A stretch of 64,000 nt of DNA, from assembly GCA_964057225.1 (NCBI GenBank), contig OZ059896.1:21386501-21450500 (forward strand), in the 5' to 3' direction. The position numbers and the translations under genes are program-made. The stretch is from Auanema rhodensis. Lineage: Eukaryota > Nematoda > Chromadorea > Rhabditida > Rhabditidae. The notes under the pieces were generated by a model. It was not told where the DNA came from, ran no database searches, and worked only from the letters and a program-made list of their open reading frames with translations. The stretch's first letter is position 1; each line of letters starts with the position of its first letter. Positions 25,803 to 38,639 of the stretch are shown piece by piece.

Positions 25803-27729
25803 CAAAATAATTTAGCGAAAAGTAGATGTTTTTAGATTCCTTTTTTCAAGGCAAAGACGATGGACAATGTTATTCAACAAAAAAATTAATTCTTCAGGGT
25901 GAAAATCGAGGATATAAGTGTGCACTTATATCAGTTGATATCTCGGTGCATTTTTAAGCTAGCGCAAATCTGATAACACAGATCGACGCAGCTTAAAAAT
26001 CCGCATCGAATGCACTATACTACATTGAGAAACGCTCAATACAAAAATTAGTTATGATCGTTTGAAAAATGATGCCTTAGTGTATTTTGAGTTTCCATGT
26101 ACACTCAACATTGCTTCCAAAAACATTTTGACAAAAATTTTTTCGAAAAATTTCAAAATAATTTAGCAAAAAGTAGATGTTTTTAGATTCCTTTTTTTAA
26201 GGCAAAGACGATGGACAATGTTATTCAACAAAAAAATTTATTCTTCAGGGTGAAAATCGAGGATATAAGTGTGCACTTATATCAGTTGATATCTCGGTGC
26301 ATTTTTAAGCTAGCGCAAATCTGATAACACAGATCGACGAAGCTTAAAAATCCGCATCGAATGCACTATACTACATTGAGAAACGCTTAATACAAAAATT
26401 AGTTATGATCGTTTGAAAAATGATGCCTTAGTGTATGTTGAGTTTCCATGTACACTCAACATTGCTTCCAAAAACATTTTGACAAAAATTTTTTCGAAAA
26501 ATTTCAAAATAATTTAGCAAAAAGTAGATGTTTTTAGATTCCTTTTTTTAAGGCAAAGACGATGGACGATGTTATTCAACGAAAAAATTAATTCTTCAGG
26601 GTGAAAATCGAGGATATAAGTGTGCACTTATATCAGTTGATATCTCGGTGCATTTTTAAGCTAGCGCAAATCTGATAACACAGATCGACGCAGCTTAAAA
26701 ATCCGCATCGAATGCACTATACCACATTGAGAAACGCTTAATACAAAAATTAGTTATGATCGTTTGAAAAATGATGCATTAGTGTATGTTGAGTTTCCAT
26801 GTACACTCAACATTGCTTCCAAAAACATTTTGACAAAAATTTTTTCGAAAAATTTCAAAATAATTTAGCAAAAAGTAGATGTTTTTAGATTCCTTTTTTT
26901 AAAGCAAAGACGATGGACGATGTTATTCAACGAAAAAATTAATTCTTCAGGGTGAAAATCGAGGATATAAGTGTGCACTTATATCAGTTGATATCTCGGT
27001 GCATTTTTAAGCTAGCGCAAATCTGATAACACAGATCGACGCAGCTTAATAATCCGCATCGAATGCACTATACCACATTGAGAAACGCTTAATACAAAAA
27101 TTAGTTATGATCGTTTGAAAAATGATGCATTAGTGTATGTTGAGTTTCCATGTACACTCAACATTGCTTCCAAAAACATTTTGACAAAAATTTTTTCGAA
27201 AAATTTCAAAATAATTTAGCAAAAAGTAGATGTTTTTAGATTCCTTTTTTTAAGGCAAAGACGATGGACAATGTTATTCAACGAAAAAATTAATTCTTCA
27301 GGGTGAAAATCGAGGATATAAGTGTGAACTTATATCAGTTGATATCTCGGTGCATTTTTAAGCTAGCGCAAATCTGATAACACAGATCGACGCAGCTTAA
27401 AAATCCGCATCGAATGCACTATACCACATTGAGAAACGCTTAATACAAAAATTAGTTATGATCGTTTGAAAAATGATGCATTAGTGTATGTTGAGTTTCC
27501 ATGTACACTCAACATTGCTTCCAAAAACATTTTGACAAAAATTTTTTCGAAAAATTTCAAAATAATTTAGCAAAAAGTAGATGTTTTTAGATTCCTTTTT
27601 TTAAGGCAAAGACGATGGACGATGTTATTCAACGAAAAAATTAATTCTTCAGGGTGAAAATCGAGGATATAAGTGTGCACTTATATCAGTTGATATCTCG
27701 GTGCATTTTTAAGCTAGCGCAAATCTGAT

Positions 27730-29835
27730 AACACAGATCGACGCAGCTTAAAAATCCGCATCGAATGCACTATACCACATTAAGAAACGCTTAATACAAA
27801 TATTAGTTATGATCGTTTGAAAAATGATGCATTAGTGTATGTTGAGTTTCCATGTACACTCAACATTGCTTCCAAAAACATTTTGACAAAAATTTTTTCG
27901 AAAAATTTCAAAATAATTTAGCAAAAAGTAGATGTTTTTAGATTCCTTTTTTTAAAGCAAAGACGATGGACGATGTTATTCAACGAAAAAATTAATTCTT
28001 CAGAGTGAAAATCGAGGATATAAGTGTGCACTTATATCAGTTGATATCTCGGTGCATTTTTAAGCTAGCGCAAATCTGATAACACAGATCGACGCAGCTT
28101 AAAAATCCGCATCGAATGCACTATACCACATTGAGAAACGCTTAATACAAAAATTAGTTATGATCGTTTGAAAAATGATGCATTAGTGTATGTTGAGTTT
28201 CCATGTACACTCAACATTGCTTCCAAAAACATTTTGACAAAAATTTTTTCGAAAAATTTCAAAATAATTTAGCAAAAAGTAGATGTTTTTAGATTCCTTT
28301 TTTTAAGGCAAAGACGATGGACAATGTTATTCAACGAAAAAATTAATTCTTCAGGGTGAAAATCGAGGATATAAGTGTGAACTTATATCAGTTGATATCT
28401 CGGTGCATCTTTAAGCTAGCGCAAATCTGATAACACAGATCGACGCAGCTTAAAAATCCGCATCGAATGCACTATACCACATTGAGAAACGCTTAATACA
28501 AAAATTAGTTATGATCGTTTGAAAAATGATGCATTAGTGTATGTTGAGTTTCCATGTACACTCAACATTGCTTCCAAAAACATTTTGACAAAAATTTTTT
28601 CGAAAAATTTCAAAATAATTTAGCAAAAAGTAGATGTTTTTAGATTCCTTTTTTTAAGGCAAAGACGATGGACGATGTTATTCAACGAAAAAATTAATTC
28701 TTCAGGGTGAAAATCGAGGATATAAGTGTGCACTTATATCAGTTGATATCTCGGTGCATTTTTAAGCTAGCGCAAATCTGATAACACAGATCGACGCAGC
28801 TTAAAAATCCGCATCGAATGCACTATACCACATTAAGAAACGCTTAATACAAAAATTAGTTATGATCGTTTGAAAAATGATGCATTAGTGTATGTTGAGT
28901 TTCCATGTACACTCAACATTGCTTCCAAAAACATTTTGACAAAAATTTTTTCGAAAAATTTCAAAATAATTTAGCAAAAAGTAGATGTTTTTAGATTCCT
29001 TTTTTTAAAGCAAAGACGATGGACGATGTTATTCAACGAAAAAATTAATTCTTCAGAGTGAAAATCGAGGATATAAGTGTGCACTTATATCAGTTGATAT
29101 CTCGGTGCATTTTTAAGCTAGCGCAAATCTGATAACACAGATCGACGCAGCTTAAAAATCCGCATCGAATGCACTATACCACATTGAGAAACGCTTAATA
29201 CAAAAATTAGTTATGATCGTTTGAAAAATGATGCATTAGTGTATGTTGAGTTTCCATGTACACTCAACATTGCTTCCAAAAACATTTTGACAAAAATTTT
29301 TTCGAAAAATTTCAAAATAATTTAGCAAAAAGTAGATGTTTTTAGATTCCTTTTTTTAAGGCAAAGACGATGGACAATGTTATTCAACGAAAAAATTAAT
29401 TCTTCAGGGTGAAAATCGAGGATATAAGTGTGAACTTATATCAGTTGATATCTCGGTGCATTTTTAAGCTAGCGCAAATCTGATAACACAGATCGACGCA
29501 GCTTAAAAATCCGCATCGAATGCACTATACCACATTGAGAAACGCTTAATACAAAAATTAGTTATGATCGTTTGAAAAATGATGCATTAGTGTATGTTGA
29601 GTTTCCATGTACACTCAACATTGCTTCCAAAAACATTTTGACAAAAATTTTTTCGAAAAATTTCAAAATAATTTAGCAAAAAGTAGATGTTTTTAGATTC
29701 CTTTTTTTAAGGCAAAGACGATGGACGATGTTATTCAACGAAAAAATTAATTCTTCAGGGTGAAAATCGAGGATATAAGTGTGCACTTATATCAGTTGAT
29801 ATCTCGGTGCATTTTTAAGCTAGCGCAAATCTGAT
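27730..29835 (+). repeat. Second copy of the nested 3-mer pair, carried by the 14-mer duplication
   Basis: m80-m82 and m83-m85 reproduce the 22815-24920 pair 4915 bp downstream, including the asymmetric differences (ATATTAG and CATCTTT only in the first triplet). Because both copies hold the same internal asymmetry, the 3-mer duplication came before the 14-mer duplication. Confidence 0.82.
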
Positions 29836-30710
29836 AACACAGATCGACGCAGCTTAAAAATCCGCATCGAATGCACTATACTACATTGAGAAACGCTTAA
29901 TACAAAAAATAGTTATGATCGTTTGAAAAATGATGCATTAGTGTATGTTGAGTTTCCATGTACACTCAACATTGCTTCCAAAAACATTTTGACAAAAATT
30001 TTTTCGAAAATTTTCAAAATAATTTAGCAAAAAGTAGATGTTTTTAGATTCCTTTTTTCAAGGCAAAGACGATGAACAATGTTATTCAACGAAAAAATCA
30101 ATTCTTCAGGGTGAAAATCGAGGATATAAGTGTGAACTTATATCAGTTGATATCTCGGTGCATTTTTAAGCTAGCGCAAATCTGATAACACAGATCGACG
30201 CAGCTTGAAAATCCGCATCGAATGTACTATACTACATTGAGAAACGCTTAATACAAAAATTAGTTATGATCGTTTGAAAAATGATGCCTTAGTGTATGTT
30301 GAGTTTCCATGTACACTCAACATTGCTTCCAAAAACATTTTGACAAAAATTTTTTCGAAAAATTTCAAAATAATTTAGCAAAAAGTAGATGTTTTTAGAT
30401 TCCTTTTTTTAAGGCAAAGACGATGGACAATGTTATTCAACGAAAAAATTAATTCTTCAGGGTGAAAATCGAGGATATAAGTGTGAACTTATATCAGTTG
30501 ATATCTCGGTGCATTTTTAAGCTAGCGCAAATCTGATAACACAGATCGACGCAGCTTAAAAATCCGCATCGAATGCACTTTACTACTTTGAGAAACGCTT
30601 AATACTAAAGTTAGTTATGATCGTTTGAAAATTGATGCATTAGTGTATGTTGAGTTTCCATGTACACTCAACATTGCTTCCAAAAACATTTTGACAAAAG
30701 TTTTTTCGAA

Positions 30711-30718
30711 AAATTTTC
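30711..30718 (+). repeat. m88 one-base gain (352-bp monomer), copy of the m74 change
   Basis: The same four-T run and GCGAAAAG are present as in m74. It differs from m74 by G rather than A before the preceding T-run (AAAAGTTTTTTCG near 30699), a G also found in the following m91-m94, which suggests local homogenisation after the large duplication. Confidence 0.82.
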
Positions 30719-31591
30719 AAAATAATTTAGCGAAAAGTAGATGTTTTTAGATTCCTTTTTTCAAGGCAAAGACGATGGACAATGTTATTCAACAAAAAAA
30801 TTAATTCTTCAGGGTGAAAATCGAGGATATAAGTGTGCACTTATATCAGTTGATATCTCGGTGCATTTTTAAGCTAGCGCAAATCTGATAACACAGATCG
30901 ACGCAGCTTAAAAATCCGCATCGAATGCACTATACTACATTGAGAAACGCTCAATACAAAAATTAGTTATGATCGTTTGAAAAATGATGCCTTAGTGTAT
31001 TTTGAGTTTCCATGTACACTCAACATTGCTTCCAAAAACATTTTGACAAAAATTTTTTCGAAAAATTTCAAAATAATTTAGCAAAAAGTAGATGTTTTTA
31101 GATTCCTTTTTTCAAGGCAAAGACGATGGACAATGTTATTCAACAAAAAAATTAATTCTTCAGGGTGAAAATCGAGGATATAAGTGTGCACTTATATCAG
31201 TTGATATCTTGGTGCATTTTCAAGCTAGCGCAAATCTGATAACACAGATCGACGCAGCTCAAAAATCCGCATCGAATGCACTATACTACATTGAGAATCG
31301 CTTAATACAAAAATTAGTTATGATCGTTTGAAAATTGATGCATTAGTGTATGTTGAGTTTCCATGTACACTCAACATTGCTTCCAAAAACATTTTGACAA
31401 AAACTTTTTCGAAAAATTTCAAAATAATTTAGCAAAAAGTAGATGTTTTTAGATTCCTTTTTTCAAGGCAAAGACGATGGACAATGTTATTCAACGAAAA
31501 AATTAATTCTTCAGGGTGAAAATCGAGGATATAAGTGTGAACTTATATCAGTTGATATATCGGTGCATTTTTAAGCTAGCGCAAATCTGAT

Positions 31592-32995
31592 AACACAGAT
31601 CGACGCAGCTTAAAAATCCGCATCGAATGCACTTTACTACTTTGAGAAACGCTTAATACAAAAGTTAGTTATGATCGTTTGAAAATTGATGCATTAGTGT
31701 ATGTTGAGTTTCCATGTACACTCAACATTGCTTCCAAAAACATTTTGACAAAAGTTTTTTCGAAAAATTTCAAAATAATTTAGCAAAAAGTAGATGTTTT
31801 TAGATTCCTTTTTTCAAGGCAAAGACGATGGACAATGTTATTCAACAAAAAAATTAATTCTTCAGGGTGAAAATCGAGGATATAAGTGTGAACTTATATC
31901 AGTTGATATCTCGGTGCATTTTTAAGCTAGCGCAAATCTGATAACACAGATCGACGCAGCTTGAAAATCCGCATCGAATGTACTATACTACATTGAGAAA
32001 CGCTTAATACAAAAATTAGTTATGATCGTTTGAAAATTGATGCATTAGTGTATGTTGAGTTTCCATGTACACTCAACATTGCTTCCAAAAACATTTTGAC
32101 AAAAGTTTTTTCGAAAAATTTCAAAATAATTTAGCAAAAAGTAGATGTTTTTAGATTCCTTTTTTCAAGGCAAAGACGATGGACAATGTTATTCAACGAA
32201 AAAATTAATTCTTCAGGGTGAAAATCGAGGATATAAGTGTGAACTTATATCAGTTGATATATCGGTGCATTTTTAAGCTAGCGCAAATCTGATAACACAG
32301 ATCGACGCAGCTTAAAAATCCGCATCGAATGCACTTTACTACTTTGAAAAACGCTTAATACAAAAGTTAGTTATGATCGTTTGAAAATTGATGCATTAGT
32401 GTATGTTGAGTTTCCATGTACACTCAACATTGCTTCCAAAAACATTTTGACAAAAGTTTTTTCGAAAAATTTCAAAATAATTTAGCAAAAAGTAGATGTT
32501 TTTAGATTCCTTTTTTCAAGGCAAAGACGATGGACAATGTTATTCAACAAAAAAATTAATTCTTCAGGGTGAAAATCGAGGATATAAGTGTGAACTTATA
32601 TCAGTTGATATCTCGGTGCATTTTTAAGCTAGCGCAAATCTGATAACACAGATCGACGCAGCTTGAAAATCCGCATCGAATGTACTATACTACATTGAGA
32701 AACGCTTAATACAAAAATTAGTTATGATCGTTTGAAAATTGATGCATTAGTGTATGTTGAGTTTCCATGTACACTCAACATTGCTTCCAAAAACATTTTG
32801 ACAAAAGTTTTTTCGAAAAATTTCAAAATAATTTAGCAAAAAGTAGATGTTTTTAGATTCCTTTTTTCAAGGCAAAGTCGATGGACAATGTTATTCAACG
32901 AAAAAATTAATTCTTCAGGGTGAAAATCGAGGATATAAGTGTGAACTTATATCAGTTGATATCTCGGTGCATTTTTAAGCTAGCGCAAATCTCAT
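31592..32995 (+). repeat. 2-mer higher-order repeat, 702-bp period, two copies
   Basis: m91-m92 and m93-m94 alternate between a CTTTACTACTTTGAG / AAAAGTTAG / CAACAAAAA monomer and a GAATGTAC monomer. All four have GAAAATTGATG and AAAAGTTTTTTCG. The rare GATATATCGG (31553 and 32255) lies exactly 702 bp apart, at the ends of m90 and m92. m95, which follows, has the otherwise rare AATACAG start at 32996. Confidence 0.8.
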
Positions 32996-34935
32996 AATAC
33001 AGATCGACGCAGCTTAAAAATCCGCATCGAATGCACTATACTACATTGAGAAACGCTCAATACAAAAATTAGTTATGATCGTTTGAAAAATGATGCCTTA
33101 GTGTATTTTGAGTTTCCATGTACACTCAACATTGCTTCCAAAAACATTTTGACAAAAATTTTTTCGAAAAATTTCAAAATAATTTAGCAAAAAGTAGATG
33201 TTTTTAGATTTCTTTTTTTAAGGCAAAGACGATGGAAAATGTTATTCAACAAAAAAATTTATTCTTCAGGGTGAAAATCGAGGATATAAGTGTGCACTTA
33301 TATCAGTTGATATCTCGGTGCATTTTTAAGCTAGCGCAAATCTGATAACACAGATCGACGAAGCTTAAAAATCCGCATCGAATGCACTTTACTACATTGA
33401 GAAACGCTTAATACACAAATTAGTTATGATCGTTTGAAAAATGATGCCTTAGTGTATGTTGAGTTTCCATGTACACTCAACATTGCTTCCAAAAACATTT
33501 TGACAAAAATTTTTTCGAAAAATTTCAAAATAATTTAGCAAAAAGTAGATGTTTTTAGATTCCTTTTTTCAAGGCAAAGACGATGGACAATGTTATTCAA
33601 CGAAAAAATTAATTCTTCAGGGTGAAAATCGAGGATATAAGTGTGAACTTATATCAGTTGATATCTCGGTGCATTTTTAAGCTAGCGCAAATCTGATAAC
33701 ACAGATCGACGCAGCTCAAAAATCCGCATCGAATGCACTATACTACATTGAGAATCGCTTAATACAAAAATTAGTTATGATCGTTTGAAAATTGATGCAT
33801 TAGTGTATGTTGAGTTTCCATGTACACTCAACATTGCTTCCAAAAACATTTTGACAAAAACTTTTTCGAAAAATTTCAAAATAATTTAGCAAAAAGTAGA
33901 TGTTTTTAGATTCCTTTTTTCAAGGCAAAGACGATGGACAATGTTATTCAACGAAAAAATTAATTCTTCAGGGTGAAAATCGAGGATATAAGTGTGAACT
34001 TATATCAGTTGATATCTCGGTGCATTTTTAAGCTAGCGCAAATCTCATAACACAGATCGACGCAGCTTGAAAATCCGCATCGAATGCACTATACTACATT
34101 GAGAAACGCTTAATACAAAAATTAGTTATGATCGTTTGAAAAATGATGCCTTAGTGTATGTTGAGTTTCCATGTACACTCAACATTGCTTCCAAAAACAT
34201 TTTGACAAAAACTTTTTCGAAAAATTTCAAAATAATTTAGCAAAAAGTAGATGTTTTTAGATTCCTTTTTTCAAGGCAAAGACGATGGACAATGTTATTC
34301 AACGAAAAAATTAATTCTTCAGGGTGAAAATCGAGGATATAAGTGTGAACTTATATCAGTTGATATCTCGGTGCATTTTTAAGCTAGCGCAAATCTCATA
34401 ACACAGATCGACGCAGCTTGAAAATCCGCATCGAATGCACTATACTACATTGAGAAACGCTTAATACAAAAATTAGTTATGATCGTTTGAAAAATGATGC
34501 CTTAGTGTATGTTGAGTTTCCATGTACACTCAACATTGCTTCCAAAAACATTTTGACAAAAATTTTTTCGAAACATTTCAAAATAATTTAGCAAAAAGTA
34601 GATGTTTTTAGATTCCTTTTTTCAAGGCAAAGACGATGGACAATGTTATTCAACGAAAAAATTAATTCTTCAGGGTGAAAATCGAGGATATAAGTGTGAA
34701 CTTATATCAGTTGATATCTCGGTGCATTTTTAAGCTAGCGCAAATCTGATAACACAGATCGACGCAGCTTAAAAATCCGCATCGAATGCACTTTACTACA
34801 TTGAGAAACGCTTAATACAAAAATTAGTTATGATCGTTTGAAAAATGATGCATTAGTGTATGTTGAGTTTCCATGTACACTCAACATTGCTTCCAAAAAC
34901 ATTTTGACAAAAATTTTTTCGAAAAATTTCAAAAT

Positions 34936-34949
34936 TTCAAATTTAATTT
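34936..34949 (+). repeat. 14-bp insertion in m100 (365-bp monomer)
   Basis: Relative to the usual TTTCAAAATAATTTAGC, fourteen bases, TTCAAATTTAATTT, are added. They are made of repeats of the flanking motif (TTTCAAA twice, then TTTAA twice), as expected from replication slippage or template switching in an A/T-only tract. The same insertion is in m107 and nowhere else in the window. Confidence 0.88.
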
Positions 34950-37406
34950 AATTTAGCAAAAAGTAGATGTTTTTAGATTCCTTTTTTCAAGGCAAAGACG
35001 ATGGACAATGTTATTCAACGAAAAAATTAATTCTTCAGGGTGAAAATCGAGGATATAAGTGTGAACTTATATCAGTTGATATCTCGGTGCATTTTTAAGC
35101 TAGCGCAAATCTCATAACACAGATCGACGCAGCTTGAAAATCCGCATCGAATGCACTATACTACATTGAGAAACGCTTAATACAAAAATTAGTTATGATC
35201 GTTTGAAAAATGATGCCTTAGTGTATGTTGAGTTTCCATGTACACTCAACATTGCTTCCAAAAACATTTTGACAAAAATTTTTTCGAAACATTTCAAAAT
35301 AATTTAGCAAAAAGTAGATGTTTTTAGATTCCTTTTTTCAAGGCAAAGAAGATGGACAATGTTATTCAACGAAAAAATTAATTCTTCAGGGTGAAAATCG
35401 AGGATATAAGTGTGAACTTATATCAGTTGATATCTCGGTGCATTTTTAAGCTAGCGCAAATCTGATAACACAGATCGACGCAGCTTAAAAATCCGCATCG
35501 AATGCACTTTACTACATTGAGAAACGCTTAATACAAAAATTAGTTATGATCGTTTGAAAAATGATGCATTAGTGTATGTTGACTTTCCATGTACACTCAA
35601 CATTGCTTCCAAAAACATTTTGACAAAAATTTTTTCGAAAAATTTCAAAATAATTTAGCAAAAAGTAGATGTTTTTAGATTCCTTTTTTTAAGGCAAAGA
35701 CGATGGACAATGTTATTCAACAAAAAAATTTATTCTTCAGGGTGAAAATCGAGGATATAAGTGTGCACTTATATCAGTTGATATCTCGGTGCATTTTTAA
35801 GCTAGCGCAAATCTGATAACACAGATCGACGAAGCTTAAAAATCCGCATCGAATGCACTATACTACATTGAGAAACGCTTAATACAAAAATTAGTTATGA
35901 TCGTTTGAAAAATGATGCCTTAGTGTATGTTGAGTTTCCATGTACACTCAACATTGCTTCCAAAAACATTTTGACAAAAATTTTTTCGAAAAATTTCAAA
36001 ATAATTTAGCAAAAAGTAGATGTTTTTAGATTCCTTTTTTCAAGGCAAAGACGATGGACAATGTTATTCAACGAAAAAATTAATTCTTCAGAGTGAAAAT
36101 CGAGGATATAAGTGTGCACTTATATCAGTTGATATCTTGGTGCATTTTCAAGCTAGCGCAAATCTGATAACACAGATCGACGCAGCTCAAAAATCCGCAT
36201 CGAATGCACTATACTACATTGAGAATCGCTTAATACAAAAATTAGTTATGATCGTTTGAAAATTGATGCATTAGTGTATGTTGAGTTTCCATGTACACTC
36301 AACATTGCTTCCAAAAACATTTTGACAAAAACTTTTTCGAAAAATTTCAAAATAATTTAGCAAAAAGTAGATGTTTTTAGATTCCTTTTTTCAAGGCAAA
36401 GACGATGGACAATGTTATTCAACGAAAAAATTAATTCTTCAGGGTGAAAATCGAGGATATAAGTGTGAACTTATATCAGTTGATATCTCGGTGCATTTTT
36501 AAGCTAGCGCAAATCTCATAACACAGATCGACGCAGCTTGAAAATCCGCATCGAATGCACTATACTACATTGAGAAACGCTTAATACAAAAATTAGTTAT
36601 GATCGTTTGAAAAATGATGCCTTAGTGTATGTTGAGTTTCCATGTACACTCAACATTGCTTCCAAAAACATTTTGACAAAAACTTTTTCGAAAAATTTCA
36701 AAATAATTTAGCAAAAAGTAGATGTTTTTAGATTCCTTTTTTCAAGGCAAAGACGATGGACAATGTTATTCAACGAAAAAATTAATTCTTCAGGGTGAAA
36801 ATCGAGGATATAAGTGTGAACTTATATCAGTTGATATCTCGGTGCATTTTTAAGCTAGCGCAAATCTCATAACACAGATCGACGCAGCTTGAAAATCCGC
36901 ATCGAATGCACTATACTACATTGAGAAACGCTTAATACAAAAATTAGTTATGATCGTTTGAAAAATGATGCCTTAGTGTATGTTGAGTTTCCATGTACAC
37001 TCAACATTGCTTCCAAAAACATTTTGACAAAAATTTTTTCGAAACATTTCAAAATAATTTAGCAAAAAGTAGATGTTTTTAGATTCCTTTTTTCAAGGCA
37101 AAGACGATGGACAATGTTATTCAACGAAAAAATTAATTCTTCAGGGTGAAAATCGAGGATATAAGTGTGAACTTATATCAGTTGATATCTCGGTGCATTT
37201 TTAAGCTAGCGCAAATCTGATAACACAGATCGACGCAGCTTAAAAATCCGCATCGAATGCACTTTACTACATTGAGAAACGCTTAATACAAAAATTAGTT
37301 ATGATCGTTTGAAAAATGATGCATTAGTGTATGTTGAGTTTCCATGTACACTCAACATTGCTTCCAAAAACATTTTGACAAAAATTTTTTCGAAAAATTT
37401 CAAAAT

Positions 37407-37420
37407 TTCAAATTTAATTT
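37407..37420 (+). repeat. 14-bp insertion in m107 (365-bp monomer), copy of the m100 insertion
   Basis: The inserted bases and junctions are identical to those in m100, 2471 bp upstream. The shared insertion makes the 7-mer duplication certain and gives its direction of comparison: m102, the paralogue of m100 two monomers downstream, lacks it. Confidence 0.88.
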
Positions 37421-38639
37421 AATTTAGCAAAAAGTAGATGTTTTTAGATTCCTTTTTTCAAGGCAAAGACGATGGACAATGTTATTCAACGAAAAAATTA
37501 ATTCTTCAGGGTGAAAATCGAGGATATAAGTGTGAACTTATATCAGTTGATATCTCGGTGCATTTTTAAGCTAGCGCAAATCTGATAACACAGATCGACG
37601 CAGCTTAAAAATCCGCATCGAATGCACTATACCACATTGAGAAACGCTTAATACAAAAATTAGTTATGATCGTTTGAAAATTGATGCATTAGTGTAAGTT
37701 GAGTTTCCATGTACACTCTACATTGCTTCCAAAAACATTTTGACAAAAATTTTTTCGAAAAATTTCAAAATAATTTAGCAAAAAGTAGATGTTTTAAGAT
37801 TCCTTTTTTCAAGGCAAAGACGATGGACAATGTTATTCAACGAAAAAATTAATTCTTCAGGGTGAAAATCGAGGATATAAGTGTGAACTTATATCAGATG
37901 ATATCTCGATGCATTTTTAAGCTAGCGCAAATCTGATAACACAGATCGACGCAGCTTAAAAATCCGCATCGAATGCACTATACCACATTGAGAAACGCTT
38001 AATACAAAAATTAGTTATGATCGTTTGAAAATTGATGCATTAGTGTATGTTGAGTTTCCATGTACACTCAACATTGCTTCCAAAAACATTTTGACAAAAA
38101 CTTTTTCGAAAAATTTCAAAATAATTTAGCAAAAAGTAGATGTTTTTAGATTCCTTTTTTCAAGGCAAAGACGATGGACAATGTTATTCAACGAAAAAAT
38201 TAATTCTTCAGGGTGAAAATCGAGGATATAAGTGTGAACTTATATCAGTTGATATCTCGGTGCATTTTTAAGCTAGCGCAAATCTGTTAACACAGATCGA
38301 CGCAGCTTAAAAATCCGCATTGAATGCACTATACTACATTGAGAAACGCTTAATACAAAAATTAGTTATGATTGTTTGAAAAATGATGCATTAGTGTATG
38401 TTGAGTTTCCATGTACACTCAACATTGCTTCCAAAAACATTTTGACAAAAATTTTTTCGAAAAATTTCAAAATAATTTAGCAAAAAGTAGATGTTTTTAG
38501 ATTCCTTTTTTTAAGGCAAAGACGATGGACAATGTTATTCAACAAAAAAATTTATTCTTCAGGGTGAAAATCGAGGATATAAGTGTGCACTTATATCAGT
38601 TGATATCTCGGTGCATTTTTAAGCTAGCGCAAATCTGAT

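Larger units (their letters stand above)
22113..31080 (+). repeat. 14-mer higher-order repeat, 4915-bp period, two copies (second incomplete)
   Basis: Markers recur exactly 4915 bp apart: TTAATAATCC (22131 and 27046), ACAAATATTAG (m66 and m80), TCAGAGTG (m66/m69 and m80/m83), CATCTTTAAG (23491 and 28406), GATGAACAATG with AATCAATTC (m72 and m86), TACTAAAG, the extra T (m74 and m88), GCGAAAAG, and CTCAATAC with GTATTTTGAG (m75 and m89). The odd period is 14 x 351 + 1 because m74 carries a one-base gain. The copies part company inside m75/m89 between offsets 112 and 224. After that, copy 2 leads into the open-frame monomer pair m89-m90, while copy 1 leads into m76-m77. Confidence 0.87.
33698..37586 (+). 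repeat. 7-mer higher-order repeat, 2471-bp period, two copies of its first four members
   Basis: m97-m100 (33698-35115) match m104-m107 (36169-37586): GCTCAAAAATCC with GAGAATCGC, then two CTCATAAC-linked monomers (the second with GAAACATTTC), then the monomer with the 14-bp insertion. The period equals 7 x 351 + 14 because m100 is 365 bp long. Within copy 1, m99-m100 and m101-m102 also form a 702-bp pair, except that m102 lacks the insertion. Confidence 0.83.

Noticed and set aside
31092-31331. 79-codon open frame starting with ATG (also at 36020-36259, 43054-43293 and 50074-50313) as a protein gene
   Set aside because: It lies across a monomer junction, exists only because two stops changed in one haplotype, shows protein-altering differences among four copies, and has no recognisable domain, promoter or family resemblance. 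Listed as a finding, not a CDS.
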